From Viscum album (Eukaryota > Streptophyta > Magnoliopsida > Santalales > Viscaceae), in contig OY728163.1 of assembly GCA_963277665.1 (NCBI GenBank), positions 1,903,282,644-1,903,346,643 on the forward strand: 64,000 nucleotides of DNA. The letters are read 5' to 3'. Of this stretch, positions 49,501 through 61,070 are shown piece by piece (positions within the stretch are counted from its first letter, which is position 1; each line of letters begins with the position of its first letter). The translations under genes were made by a program, and so were the position numbers. Below the pieces are notes generated by a model. It saw nothing but the letters and a program-made list of their open reading frames with translations. It ran no database searches and was not told the DNA's origin.

Positions 49501-50850
49501 CAATATAACATATTAAGTGTGTAGGATTCATAAGATTGTCGTAATATAAAAAATCACCATAGAAAATACCTTAAAGAGTGTCATCATATGTTTTTTATAA
49601 CTTATGAAGTTACATTATAGAGTTAATTGTACCCTACAATATCCAATGAATGCATACCCTATGAAATCCATATATACTTTATGAAGGTAAAATTCAAATA
49701 TTTTCGTACCCTATTAATTCCATAATATAGTTCAATATATTTCTAATTTTTTTCTTTAGATCAATCATAAAAAGGTTTCATGTACTCTATGAATATTCAA
49801 GTACCTTATTAAGATCATAATGGACCGTTATGAAGTAAATTTTTTGAAAAGACCTTAAAAACTCAAGGAACTCTATAAAGTTATGTATTTTACCCTATGA
49901 AGCATAGTGAATATAACCAATGATTCTCTGGTTATACCTTACAATTTTCATAGGATTATGTATTAAAAAAACATTCTTAAATTCTAGAAGAATATAATTA
50001 ATTCATCTCGACACCAAATTCCATAAATACTTCTCAAAGCATCTTAAAATCACCTTACGAATACCTAAAATATTTTTAGTAATTATCAAAATATTTCCAA
50101 ACCATTTTCTCCAAATCATGATGGTGTCTTGCATTATATTTATAGTGATTTAGAGTATTTCAACATAGATTCTCTGAATTTTGTTTCCAACTCCAATATT
50201 ATAAAAATTCCAACCTTCATCTTGTATAATTCCTTAATAATTTTAGTTTCATTAAAACTCAATAAGAACTGTATGGTTTCTCCACTATCTAGGTTATATA
50301 TTCTTAAATCATAGAACCTATTTTATAAATTTTAACTAACACTTATACAAGTTTTCATAAAAACATATTCCAATAGTAAGCTATTCTATTATTAACTTCT
50401 TCACTTATTATCTCTTCCTTTAAAAGTTTACCATGTTATAAATAGTGTTCTTTAACCTTCATCACTTGAATTTTACATGAGGAATAACTCTATAATAATT
50501 TTATATAATGGATACCCACTTGAATCAATCAAATTAGTTATTTAAGGGTATCGATCAGTTATATGGGAAGCATATTCATGTTATTCATTGGGTGGTATAT
50601 CACTCCAACACTCATCAAAAACACACATTAACATTAATCCAATATTTACATCAATAAAAAAATACAATGATCAATTTAAAATTCACTAAACATTATTTAT
50701 ATTCTATATATCTGTCACCTATCCTCTAACTGATAAAACATCAATGGAATTAAAACCCATTCATATCCCTTAGACTAAATTATAGTTAATTTAATTAAAA
50801 TTTAAATGTGATAAATAAAAGTAATTATTTTTTATTTATGGAAGAATATG
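46521..50850. other. AT-rich DNA, possibly Copia-C gag side plus insertions
   Basis: If the LTR at 50866-52603 belongs to Copia-C, its gag and protease should lie here on the minus strand. The distance (over 4 kb) is longer than normal, suggesting inserted DNA. No gag motif was found. The part 47740-48540 is less AT-rich and LTR-like; 49480-49910 carries dispersed CCCTATGAAG words. The 93-codon plus frame at 48550-48831 has no support. Confidence 0.4.
49488..49905. repeat. Dispersed TACCCTATGAAG repeat cluster
   Basis: Variants of TACCCTATGAAGTCCATA occur near 49488, 49600, 49653, 49676, 49706, 49781 and 49890, with weaker ones between. Spacing is irregular. The minus-strand form, CTTCATAGGGTA, recalls the CTTCGCGAAGGTA words repeated in the Copia-A LTRs. 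Confidence 0.6.
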
Positions 50851-50863
50851 GGCTCTGGTGGAA
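50851..50863 (-). other. Primer-binding site, minus strand
   Basis: The complement of GGCTCTGGTGGAA is TTCCACCAGAGCC, matching TGGTATCAGAGCC at 9 of 13 positions including the whole 3' half. It faces lower coordinates, so the element interior is on the left. Confidence 0.55.
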
Positions 50864-50865
50864 TC

Positions 50866-52603
50866 ATAAATTTTAAATTTTTCTACATAAAATATATCAC
50901 GAAATAGCATATCTAAAGATTTATTTCTTGGACCATCCCATGGATCATATATTACTAATTAAAAATCAAATATAAAAAATCTAAGTTGTATATTTTTCGA
51001 TTCTAGAAACCACTAGATGCTTCACTTGAATTTATTGTCATGGATCCGATCTTGACACTTTGTTGTTGATTCTATCCTCGAGAACCCAAAACAAGAACCC
51101 CTTTAGATGTAACCAGGAATGAACCAGGAAATTTCATGAACCTATATATCTCACCACTATATGATAGTACAAATAATTGAATCACCGAAAAAATAACTTT
51201 ATCATATGAAAAATATCTCTTTATGTCTCTAGAGGTAGGAAGAAAAATATCTCAACAACATCTTTCAAAATAAAATGAAAATCCAAAATCAAATTAAATG
51301 ACACATGTATTTATAATTAGGATAAAATAAAATTATATTCACATAAATTACTTTTTGATTATTTAATCACAATAAATACCCCATGTCACCCATTTTAATT
51401 AGTAATAAAAATTATTATTTAAATGTTAAAAATGTTAAGTATAATACCATTAAATAAATAAATACTTATTTAAACAATATTATTTCATTAATCGAGACAT
51501 TTAAATCAGTTTTTTTCACCCAAAAATATAAATTTAACCTTGAATAATAAATAATTTATTTATAAAATTAATATTACATTCACATTACTTTTGAAAAATA
51601 TTTTTTTTAGGATTTATAAAACATTAGAAAAATAAAAATTTTATACCTAAAATATATATTTAATTACGATATTTGGGATGCACTTAATATGTAACCATAT
51701 AGTTTTTCTTCTTAGTTATTATAAGTCCAACCCATTGATTAAATTTGTATATATATTCACATTAGGGACCCAATAGAGAAAGTAATAAGTTGAAGAAACA
51801 ATAATGATAACCTTCCAGGAACACTCACAAGGTAATATAATAACTTTTTTAACCAATATCTCTCAAGTATAATGCATACCTATGTAACTATCCTTATTGG
51901 TTGGTCTATATTTCTTATAATTCCCAAAACAAAATTTTTTAAAACTACCATGTCTATAAATTTATATGAGACACTTTATTTTAAATCAACGGGACATAAA
52001 TATTTAATTCATAAAATTTAAAAGGAAAAATAATTTCTTAATAATTCAATTAATTTAGAACCAATCATGATGCAACTAACACAAAATAATTTTCCATAGT
52101 TAAATATGTTATGGTATTCATCATGAATCAAGGTATGTAATTCATGGAACACCTTAATATTGATCACATGTCCATGTACTAATACACACATACAAATATA
52201 TAAAAACAATATGTGACACATATGATATGTCCCATTATTATTGGCATGTATGTCCTTGTGACCACACTTCTTGTTGATAACCTTGTTTAAACTTATTTAG
52301 AATAATTAGAAAGGATTAAAATACACTAAATACTTATTGAAAAGTATAAACTATGTCTCATCAGTACAATGATTATAGATTATAAGACATATCTTTAAGA
52401 ATACCATCATAAAATCTCTTAGTTTTCATTATAGTAGGAAACTGTTATAACCTAATAACGTTATGAATAGTTAAAGGACATTATCACATAGATATATATA
52501 TATATATATAAAATCCAATTTATTATAATAATTTTATAAAAAATACATGATCATGTAATTGAATGTTTAAAAATTATATAGTTCAAGGGAATAAACTCTA
52601 ACA
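50866..52603 (-). repeat. Copia-type 5' LTR, minus strand (perhaps Copia-C)
   Basis: On the minus strand it starts TGTTAGAGTTTATTCCC at 52603 and runs about 1.74 kb to the primer site. A minus-strand TATA box (AATTATAAATACATG) is at 51304-51318. The leader is followed by an R/U5-like part with GTTCTTGTTTTGGGTTCTCG near 51080. A (TA)n run is at 52493-52510. A 67-codon minus frame inside (52018-52221) is probably chance. Its link to the Copia-C pol 4.3 kb away is inference from orientation. Confidence 0.6.
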
Positions 52604-53976
52604 ACTAGAACTTGGTCAAATCACCACAATTAAAAGGTATTTTGTGTGGAAGGGATTTATGAGTCTTAAGGAAGGTTGATTTTACTTTATAGATTGTTAT
52701 TTTTTATAATTTTTAGACAATTGGATTATTGTTTTAGTAATTTTAATGAATTTATATTAAATTAAGGATTGTTTAGTTTAGGGATCATTGGGATTTTATG
52801 CATGGGAACATCAGGTGCCCATTAGGTGTTTTTTTGGGTGTTATATTTTTGTAATTGTTTTAATCTATTTCAACTCTTTAGTTTATTTATTTGATGGTTC
52901 TTCTTAGGGGTTGTAGGATTAGGTTTATCTTGTCTGGGGTTATTTAGGTAGGTTGTCTCAGCCCCCTAATGTTCTAATTAGGTTTTTTTTATATGTATAC
53001 TCATGGATTTATAAGACATAATTTAAATTTAAATTTTATAAAATGGTAGTGGATAGTTTTGATGAATGAATTGTTTTTTTGAATTAAATTGTTTCCAACC
53101 CTTGTATTATTTGAATATTTTTTATTATTTATGGACTATTTTTTATCTTTTTTATTCATCACCATAATTTAAAATGATATTTTTAATTATTAATGATCCT
53201 CTTTTTATTCAAATTCACATCAAGATATTTACAAACAACCTTTATTGTATTATTGGGTTTATATGGGGATTACTTCATTTGAGTTATTAATTGTGTTATC
53301 TTGTATATTTGGTGATTTCACATGAAGAATGTTTTAGGGGGTCCTTAATAAGATCTAGAGGATAGACTGTTCCATTACATTAAATAATTTCTCAAATTAT
53401 TAGTCAATGAAAAATTATTAACCTTTATTTAAGTAGTTTCATTGGTTTATAGGTAATAAATTGGTTTTTTGTAATGGAAAGTGGTGTTTTATCACATAGA
53501 AATGTTAAAACTTCTTTTAAATGTACTTATTATTTACATGTATTTATTAAAAAATGTACAAAAATTCCATGAGTATGGGAAGGGAAATTATTTTTTAAAA
53601 TAATCATGATAAAAATTAAAAAAAATAATTATTAAAAAGACCCAACCCTTCACAGTGTTATAAAACTACTGATAAAAGTGACATTTCATAGTTCTTTTTT
53701 CTATAATATTGGGGAAGTGTCCTTAAATTTAACCTTAATATGACCCCTTATTCTTACCTTCTTCTCTTCCTATATTCATGTTATTTCTTTGAACTATTAT
53801 TGCTACTTCATGTTTGTTCAATTTACTTCTCTAAATCAATATAAAATCTATGGTTGTGAGTTAAAATTCCATTGTTTTTCTAGTGATGTTTTTTAAATAA
53901 AATCATGCATTTTTTCTATCTTTCTACATTTTTTTCACTTTTTATTTGATATTATTTCTTTTAGTCAATAATATAA

Positions 53977-54276
53977 ATTAATATATATATATATATATAT
54001 ATATTATAGATACACACATGCACACTCGCAAACACATATTTAGATATTTATATATATCTTATGATTACACACACAGATATACATCTAAATTAACTTATGT
54101 GTATTTTTAAATGCGTTTATACACATAAAGTAAATATATATATATATATGTGTTTGTGTGTATTATGATATATATATATATATATATGTTTTTTTGTATT
54201 ATGTATATATGTGTGTGTGTGCCTATATATATTGTATCTAATTTTTGCTTCTATGTTATATGTATTTCTTTAACAC

Positions 54277-54310
<34 letters not shown>

Positions 54311-54420
54311 AAATTTTATTATATATATATATACTTATATATATGTTCATAATTTCCACGTCTAAATATTATCTGTATAATATTTTCATATATATATATA
54401 TAATTATATAATGTTTTTAA
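53977..54420. repeat. Compound (TA)n/(TG)n microsatellite field
   Basis: Runs of TA occur at 53977-54004, 54135-54149, 54170-54187, 54279-54292 and 54319-54332, interleaved with (TG)n runs at 54209-54220 and 54293-54310. Open frames through it are artefacts. Confidence 0.9.
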
Positions 54421-55103
54421 TATATGAATATATATGAATTTTATATTTATGTTTATACATAATATATTTGATCATATATTTAATTAAATTTTTTATAGTA
54501 CAGTATATATATTTATATAGAATTTCCTATAGTTTATGTATGTATATTATTTATATCATATTTATTATAAGTATATTATTTTTTTACTTTCATGAATGAA
54601 ACAGGATAAATATTAATCGAAAATGAATGGATGTTAATCAAACGACCAGTGTCTATGATGAAGGTTCAGAAGATTTCATCAAATTTTCAATAAACTATTT
54701 GAACAACCCTTCTTGAATCACATGTCATTACCTACATTGGTTTTATAAATATTGAATTTTTTATGTTTAAATGGAAGAATATTTGATATGTTACAAAATT
54801 GATTAGTGTTATAAATATGGGATAAAACATTAATAATAATTAAATATATCATGAAAGTGGATTAATGATATTTTAAACTAAAATATGGAATTTGAGATAG
54901 AAGTTTTCCAACCCATATAACAAAAAATCATTCTCATAAATTCTTATGTGAAGGAAAACCATCCCAGAAAAGTTATATTGTAAAATAAAATTACAATTAT
55001 TATTATATGTGATAGATTTAATTTTCTTCCTATAAAAGAATAAATCATTTATAAATTTTATATATTTCAATTTAATCTCTTGAGTAAAATAGAATTATTT
55101 TCT

Positions 55104-55395
55104 GGGATGAATTAATTTGTACAAAATTAGGTATCAAGAAAATATGAAAAATATTATTCAGGATAAATTAATCTACCCCAAATATTATTTTAATATGGGA
55201 TAGATTAATCCATATAAAAATGTATGTTAATTTATGATATATTCATCCTTCCTAATAATACTTATTTTTGGTATGGACTAATCCATTCTAAAGATTTTAA
55301 AAAAATGGGATAGATCAATTTATTTAATATATAAAAAATTGTGATCAAATATTCATTCTAAACAATAAATCTATTTAGGATGGATTATTTTATCT
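55104..55395. repeat. Periodic GGGATAGATTAATCC motif
   Basis: Six versions of GG(G/A)ATAGATTAATCC begin near 55104, 55161, 55197, 55270, 55308 and 55379. Spacings of 57, 36, 73, 38 and 71 cluster around one or two times 36. The core GGATTAATCC is a palindrome. Confidence 0.7.
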
Positions 55396-55829
55396 CATTT
55401 TTTTAATTAGATATTACATATTATTTTTAATATAAAAAAATACACATGATCAACACATCCCTACAAAACTAAAAAAATACTCCATCTAGGAAAACAACCC
55501 ACATTAATCTGATCCAAATCATAGGACCCATGATATGAACCATGAATGGGAATCATATAGTAGTAATTAATAAATAATAAGAACATGTGTGGGAACCAAA
55601 AGTTATGTGATTTAGAGTGTTCATATAATGAACATGGTAGTGGAAGACACCAATAAAATTATTACTGCATCATCAATAATATCAACATGCATAATATAAA
55701 GAACATAAATACATGTGTACCTTAATAGTATAAATCTAGATATTTTATTCTTAGATGCAATAAGATTGATAGGGATCACCATAGTAGTAACCAAATGACT
55801 CTTATACACAAGTTATTACACTGGAATTT

Positions 55830-55856
55830 GGATCCTCTTTTTTAATGAGAGGATCC
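55830..55856. other. Perfect 9-bp hairpin
   Basis: GGATCCTCT (55830-55838) and AGAGGATCC (55848-55856) are reverse complements around a 9-base T-rich loop. It may be part of an LTR leader. Confidence 0.7.
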
Positions 55857-57254
55857 CGAGTCAATAAATGGGTGTTTGCGCATTCTTATCAATAAAAAAT
55901 GATGACTCCAAATGAATAAAAATAAGAATTTTGGAATGAATTAATTGAGAACCATAAATGGGAGGGATTATATCCCTCTTATAGACTCTATTCATTTAAT
56001 GAAAAAAATCATAGCATCAGTGTATTTACTATCATCTCATGGTAGCCTCACATTACTACCCATTAAATATATTAATCATTTAACAATTCAATGAATTATA
56101 TAAGGACTTTAAGAATTTTTTAAATAATTTTGAAACAAACACGATCAATAAAATCCTATAAGGACTTTTTGATTTTTGATAAATATTTCTTGAATCCTTC
56201 CATAATATTTAGAAATGGTTTATCAAACTCCCTTCATTTTAAAATAAATGATTTGTCTGAAATTTAGCCCTTGTATAAATACCAAACCATGTGACCTTTA
56301 TAGATTTTACACTATATAAATAAATATGAAATCATTATTTTATACTTATAAGCAAAGAGAATCTTATATCAAAGCATCAGTGTTACTCAAGCTATAAAGG
56401 GGTATGGTATGATCATGATCAAACATACTCATATCTTTCTATGAACATTTCCACCTTAAGTTGTATAATATAAAACATAATTATAACAATAAAATATATT
56501 TATCCATGACTTCATGTGACTACTAAACATAAAAATTGTCAATATAATAATGGTAATATCTTACATTCATGATTCTTTTGAAAAATACTAATCTGGTTGA
56601 GGAATACATCTTATTTTGTTTATCTACTAGATTAGAAAATCACATGTTCCTCATATAAGTTTTTCAGTACATCACATGTGTCTCAAATAAGAATTACCAT
56701 GCATTTATTTAGTCAAATTTAATCATGGTCATGGTTATATTATCTCATAATATTAGTGTAAAAATATTATTTCAGTTGATATCTAACTGACAACATGATC
56801 AATAATATACCAAACCACCCCTATTAGTTAATACTATCATAAGAAAGGAATAAAATTGTAAAGGTTGTTATTCTAGATATATATATATATATAGTCTTAG
56901 ATAATTTATATTGATAACAAGTACCCATAAGTTTGTCGATAATTGTATGGAAGTCCATGAGATATAATTTTGTTGGTCATCCCAAGTAATAAGTCTCAAC
57001 TTATTACCTCATGAATCTATTCTTCACATCTCATATAGAAATATCTTTATTGAGTGAAATGTTATACTAATGGTAAACTTAACATATCATTATAGCTTAT
57101 CATATTTTGGGGTGAATATTATTTAGGGATAACACCAAGTCATACTTTGAGTGGATCTTAGCATTCCACTATTTATGTAAAATATATTGTATCCCACATT
57201 AATGAATGATACATAAAAATTTTCTTATATATTATACAACTATTACATCCAATA

Positions 57255-58438
57255 CTCATGTATATTATACCATGAGATTCAATATAGCCTTAATTATTTT
57301 TCTATGGTAGAGGTTTCATCAATGGATTTTCATTACTTCCCTCTATAACCACTCAAAAGATCATAACATCACCCCTCTCAATGATCTATCATATTAGAAT
57401 ATATTTTTGAGGGATTGGTTTTGTCCTCAGTTCAAAATGGGGTTCCTTGAACTAATAAATAGATTTATTTTTGTCATAATAAATCTTTATTACTCATTAT
57501 ATATTAATAAACATCCTAAGTTCTTAAATGAACTTCTTGATCTAAATATATTCCTTCAAGGCATCTGATATAGTGGTGCACTTTTCCTTGGTTGTCGATT
57601 CCACTAGGGTGGTTGTTTTAGAACTCTTATAACTATTATCTAAACTATTTAGTAAAACAAAAAACCATATTATGATTGTGTTTCATATTTATTTGATTGT
57701 AAATTAGTATCAATGTAACACCTTATATTGATCTCATATTCTCCTTAAAATACAAAGAACATGCCAATTTTTCTTCTTTATTACTTAAGTATTTTGATAG
57801 AAACAATCTAATGAATCTCATTAGTATTGGATGGGAATTTAATAGTTAATATAATATTGTAAGTTACATTGATTTGAGTATAAAACATGAAATACATGAT
57901 AGATCCCACACAAGGTGCGTAATGAATTCTATCCATTAATTACCACATTAAAAATTTAAAAATGTATATGTTTTGACTCGGTCCAATAAACCTATTAGAA
58001 TCATCTTAATAGATATTTATACTCATTATTTTTGTTGTTCCAACCATTTCTTTTATAAATAATAATTTTCAAAACAACATTATTACATTGTATAAATTTT
58101 GGTTTTCATTTACAAATAGGATTAGGTCATCTATATACAATATTAAAAATATTTCCACACTACCACTAAAATTATTATATACATAAGTTCATCAGAGTTA
58201 TTATTGAAAAAGAATCTCAGCTATTGAATCATTGAATAATATATTCTATGTCTGAGATGCTTTCTTCAATCCATAAATGGACCATTACAATCTACAAACC
58301 TTAACAAACTCATTTGGAACATTAAAACATTAAGTTTTTTCATATTCAATTTCTTGATTAAATTTACTTTATGGAGATATGTTTTTACATAAATTTGTCA
58401 CTTATCATCATTATAATAATCTATTATTGAAAGAAATA
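57255..58438 (-). pseudogene. Copia-D reverse transcriptase (C part) and RNase H
   Basis: Minus-strand landmarks: FLSIIDYYND next to the insertion (family ILLAIAAYHDYE), QIYVKTYLHKVN (family QMDVKTAFLNG), NILFNDSIAEILF near 58210, ILYIDDLILFVNEN at about 58105-58146 with an intact YIDD polymerase box, IHYAPCVGSIMYFM near 57910, FPSNTNEIH near 57830, CYIDTNLQSNKYETQ near 57700, then KEYI/SRSSF and a PLTKPLPQ-like end near 57310. Stops and frameshifts are frequent. The order and spacing are those of copia Pol. Confidence 0.88.
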
Positions 58439-58449
58439 TCTAAATTTAC

Positions 58450-59483
58450 CACTAATCATTTTTTCCATTTTCATATGGTCGGTTTAAGGGGTATCCAGTA
58501 CCTAAACATCATTCCCCACCATCCACTAGACCACATCCCCACATCCAAAACAGAACCTCCATTCAAACTTCAAAATCAAATTCAAATTCAAACTCCATCC
58601 GCCTCGAGCCGACCCAAGCATCCACGTACCCCTCTGCGCTGACAGGCCTCGTGTCGTGCGTCTGCAACATCAGTCTGTCTGTTCAGTCCGCACACCAAAT
58701 GAAGGCCGAGCGACAGCCCTACACCGTCACGCGCCACCCTTCACCAGCGTCGGAACCATCATCTTCATCTCAAGCCGTGAGACTGAACTCCGGCCATCGT
58801 CGACACCGCAAAGCCAACGTTCCTCCAGCATCACCATAAAATCACCACCAGCAGAAACACAGTGGGAACAAACACTCACAAAAAACAACATCACCGGTGA
58901 CGCCCTTGCCATTGCCATCTCCAAAATCAACGCCTCACCGAAGGCACCAAAAGACGCAAAACCAGTACAACCATACATCACCTCACCATGAAACGAGATG
59001 AGGAAGAAGAACGAACCATTTATGGAAAGTCGGGCATCACAGGAACCACCCAACCACACAAGCAGTACCCATAAACTGAAGACCCCACCGCCACCAACCA
59101 AAAAGACCAATTCAGACACGATGGAACCCCAACGCACTCACCTGGGAGAGGCTGGGACCCCAAGAACCACCGACGTAAGATCGTAACCATCAGACGTTGA
59201 GAAGCACACCACCAGACACCAGCGAACTGCCGAGAACGAACCCAGGGGCGCTCCGAAGAGTATTCCGTCGACGGGGACCGGTCTTACGCCCGCCGGTCTG
59301 AACCAGCAACCATCGAGGCCCAAAAAAGAACTCCACAGCAAGAGAAGACCACGAAATCGCGCGATGCCATCGAGATCCTGGCCGGCACACCAAGCGCGAG
59401 GGGGAACGTCGCGTCGTCCGCAGCGAAGGGGAGGCGATGGCGAGAGGAAAACCCTATCACGGGAGCCCTTTACGGGCGCATCC
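58450..59483 (-). mobile_element. GC-rich 1,034-bp insertion of unknown family in Copia-D RT
   Basis: The segment is over half G+C for most of its length and full of CpG, in a window that is otherwise AT-rich. It is flanked by perfect 11-bp repeats TCTAAATTTAC (58439-58449, 59484-59494). Taking it out with one repeat leaves the copia RT collinear in one frame. Likely orientation is minus: GC falls from 59483 (GGATGCGCCCGTAAAGGG) towards 58450, where the minus strand is A-rich (ATGAAAATGGAAAAAATG). A strong splice donor CCCAGGTGAGTG lies at 59135-59146 on the minus strand. The longest frame, 136 codons (58727-59137, minus), is Val/Gly rich and unrecognised. No terminal inverted repeats are seen. 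Candidates are a non-autonomous LINE-like retroposon, a retrocopy of a host transcript, or a Mutator-like element with captured gene DNA. Confidence 0.8.
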
Positions 59484-59860
59484 TCTAAATTTACATTATC
59501 ATTATAATAGGTGGAAACGAATTTCCATAGTCAATAACATACTTTTTTGTTACATTTATCTACCAAGTGATATTTATCGGGAGACACTCAACCATACATG
59601 ATTGTTTTCTTGTGGAAAACCACTTTAACCTTATGGGTATCACACTATTAGTTTCATACACTGACCTCTAAACATTGTTAGAGTTCATGGAGTCTATTTT
59701 ATATTCAATGAATTTTATCCATCTCTTGGAAATCTAACTCTTAATGATATTTTAGTTGGTAGAAGGTTAATAACCTATGAACTGTAATTCATCATAATTT
59801 TCTATAAGAAATCCATATCTCTTAGGACCCTAAATAATCTTACCACTCCATCAAGGTTCT
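59484..59860 (-). pseudogene. Copia-D reverse transcriptase (N part)
   Basis: The minus strand reads GPKRYGFLIENYDELQFIG near 59800, then SKRWIKFIEYKIDSMNSNNV near 59700, SVIPIRLKWF near 59630 and YVIDYGNSFPPIIM near 59520. These match the copia sequence PERYGF..., KWLEAMKSEIDSMYENQVW, GCKWVFK and GIDYDETFSPVVM. The reading runs straight to the 11-bp repeat and continues on the far side of the GC-rich insert. Few stops interrupt it. Confidence 0.88.
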
Positions 59861-60099
59861 TATATAACTAGAGACAATTCTTCTTCCCGGGCAATTTGTG
59901 AAAACAACTCAATTTCTATCTTAAGATAACATCAATTTTATTGACGTTAAACTTCTCTAAGTTAAAATTCCATCCTAATAATGTCATGATCAATGTGTTG
60001 TTTCTAAAAAACACTATATTAGACCACAAATAAATTGTTTTTAGTAGGAATATACAAATAATATCCCCATGATTCCTTAAGATAACCAATAAATAAGCA

Positions 60100-60650
60100 T
60101 TTATCTGACTCGAGTCTACGATTATCAAAAGACCATTTTTATAAAAATTGATTGATAAAAGAAAATCCTTATGAGATAAAATATGGTAAATTTACCATAA
60201 AATATATCATATTGTTCCTTTATAAGCACTTTATATGGAATTTTGTTAAATAAGAATGAAAAATTCTCTAGAGCATAACCCTGTAAGGAAATAGGATGGT
60301 CAAACTAATGCATCATTAATTAAACCATATCAAAATGGGTATCATTATTCCTCTTAGACAACCATTCCACTATGTTATTCCATGAGGAGTGAAAATTATA
60401 AAATTTCAATTATATATTATATAATTAATGCATTATTGGATTAAGTATAGACCACCAAAATCTCACCAAATAATATTAATACTTTTTCTCAATTGATCTA
60501 ATATGTTGTTCAAAAACACTTTTAAATTTTAAAATATTTCATAATTATGTATCATTATAAACACATAATTGTAAAATTTAATATCATTAATAAAATTAAT
60601 AAAGTACTTAAACCCCTCACATGAGTAGTCATTGGTCAACATACATTGCT
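60100..60650 (-). pseudogene. Copia-D integrase
   Basis: Minus-strand frames give CEGFKYFINFINDIKFYNYV near 60600 (family RGGFKYFITFTDDYSRYGYV), then QLRKSINI and FGGLYLI near 60460 (family LRSDRGGEYLS), FTPHGIT and WNGC near 60390 (family TPPGTPQWNGVSER), and GYALENFSFLFNKIPYKVLI near 60270 (family GYALETAxYLLNxVPSKSV). It is a clear copia rve integrase core. The second catalytic aspartate region reads DFGG, so one acidic site is uncertain. Stops and shifts are present. Confidence 0.9.
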
Positions 60651-60719
60651 ATGTATGAGATCACAAACCCTTGTAGCTTTTCCAATAAATTTTCATTAAT
60701 TATTTTTCCCAACAAGAAA

Positions 60720-61070
60720 ATTATAGTTATCAAATGATTCATAATAAAATGAGTATAGTAATCCATATTTTTATATTATTTGGATATTTTTTAATTTATA
60801 TGTCCAAGGAAACAATTTTAAAGGTAGGTGGGATTAGAATCAATCATGATCTTCTTATTCTGAATGTTATAGATAGAATTTCCTTGTCTAGAATGTATAA
60901 ATTGTTTACCATATTCTCAATGACATAATAAATTTCATTCTTAAATATATAATAACTCTTATTCATCATAGTAAATGAAAATACCATATTTTCCCAAAAA
61001 GATTCATAAATAAAATTTATATTAATGAAAAAGACATAATAACATTCTATAATTATAGAAATAATCCTGT
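60720..61070 (-). pseudogene. Copia-D protease end and gag-pre-integrase
   Basis: ECYYVFFIN near 61050 corresponds to the DCYYVPxL motif after the protease. ENMVNNLYIL near 60900 corresponds to LVDGLYxL. CFLGHIN near 60800 keeps the GHIN part of WHxRLGHIN, and FLLGKI near 60720 matches CLLGKM. The frames shift between these pieces. Upstream gag (expected above 61100) could not be read. Confidence 0.75.

Larger units (their letters stand above)
52604..57254. other. AT-rich spacer with microsatellites and LTR-like pieces
   Basis: No gene is visible. 52640-53030 is G+T-rich (GGGGTTGTAGG, GTCTGGGGTTATTTAGG) and unlike its surroundings. 53977-54420 is a microsatellite field. 55104-55395 holds a periodic motif. 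55400-57250 may include the decayed 3' LTR of Copia-D, since it lies just downstream of that pol on the minus strand, but I could not fix LTR ends. Confidence 0.4.
57255..61070 (-). mobile_element. Copia-D pol, minus strand, interrupted by a GC-rich insertion
   Basis: From 61070 to 57255 the minus strand carries protease end, gag-pre-integrase, integrase, reverse transcriptase and RNase H in copia order. The RT is split at 58450-59483 by a foreign segment with an 11-bp duplication. The RNase H wording (CYIDTNLQS..., SAPLYQM region, PLTKPLPQ-like end) resembles the Angela/Hopscotch-type copia lineages of plants; that assignment is tentative. LTRs are not resolved. Confidence 0.85.

Noticed and set aside
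52640..53030. 3' end of a plant LINE
   Set aside because: G+T-rich text is suggestive, but no RT motif, tail or duplication was found.
54150..54365. 71-codon frame rich in Tyr/Ile/Cys
   Set aside because: It is translation of the TA/TG microsatellite.
58727..59137. 136-codon minus frame in the GC-rich island as a real protein
   Set aside because: GC-rich DNA has few stops by chance; composition is Val/Gly heavy, overlapping frames on the other strand are nearly as long, and no domain is recognisable.
58450..59483. CACTA or other TIR transposon for the island, because the left edge reads CACTAATC
   Set aside because: The right edge shows no inverted CACTA, and CACTA elements make 3-bp, not 11-bp, duplications.
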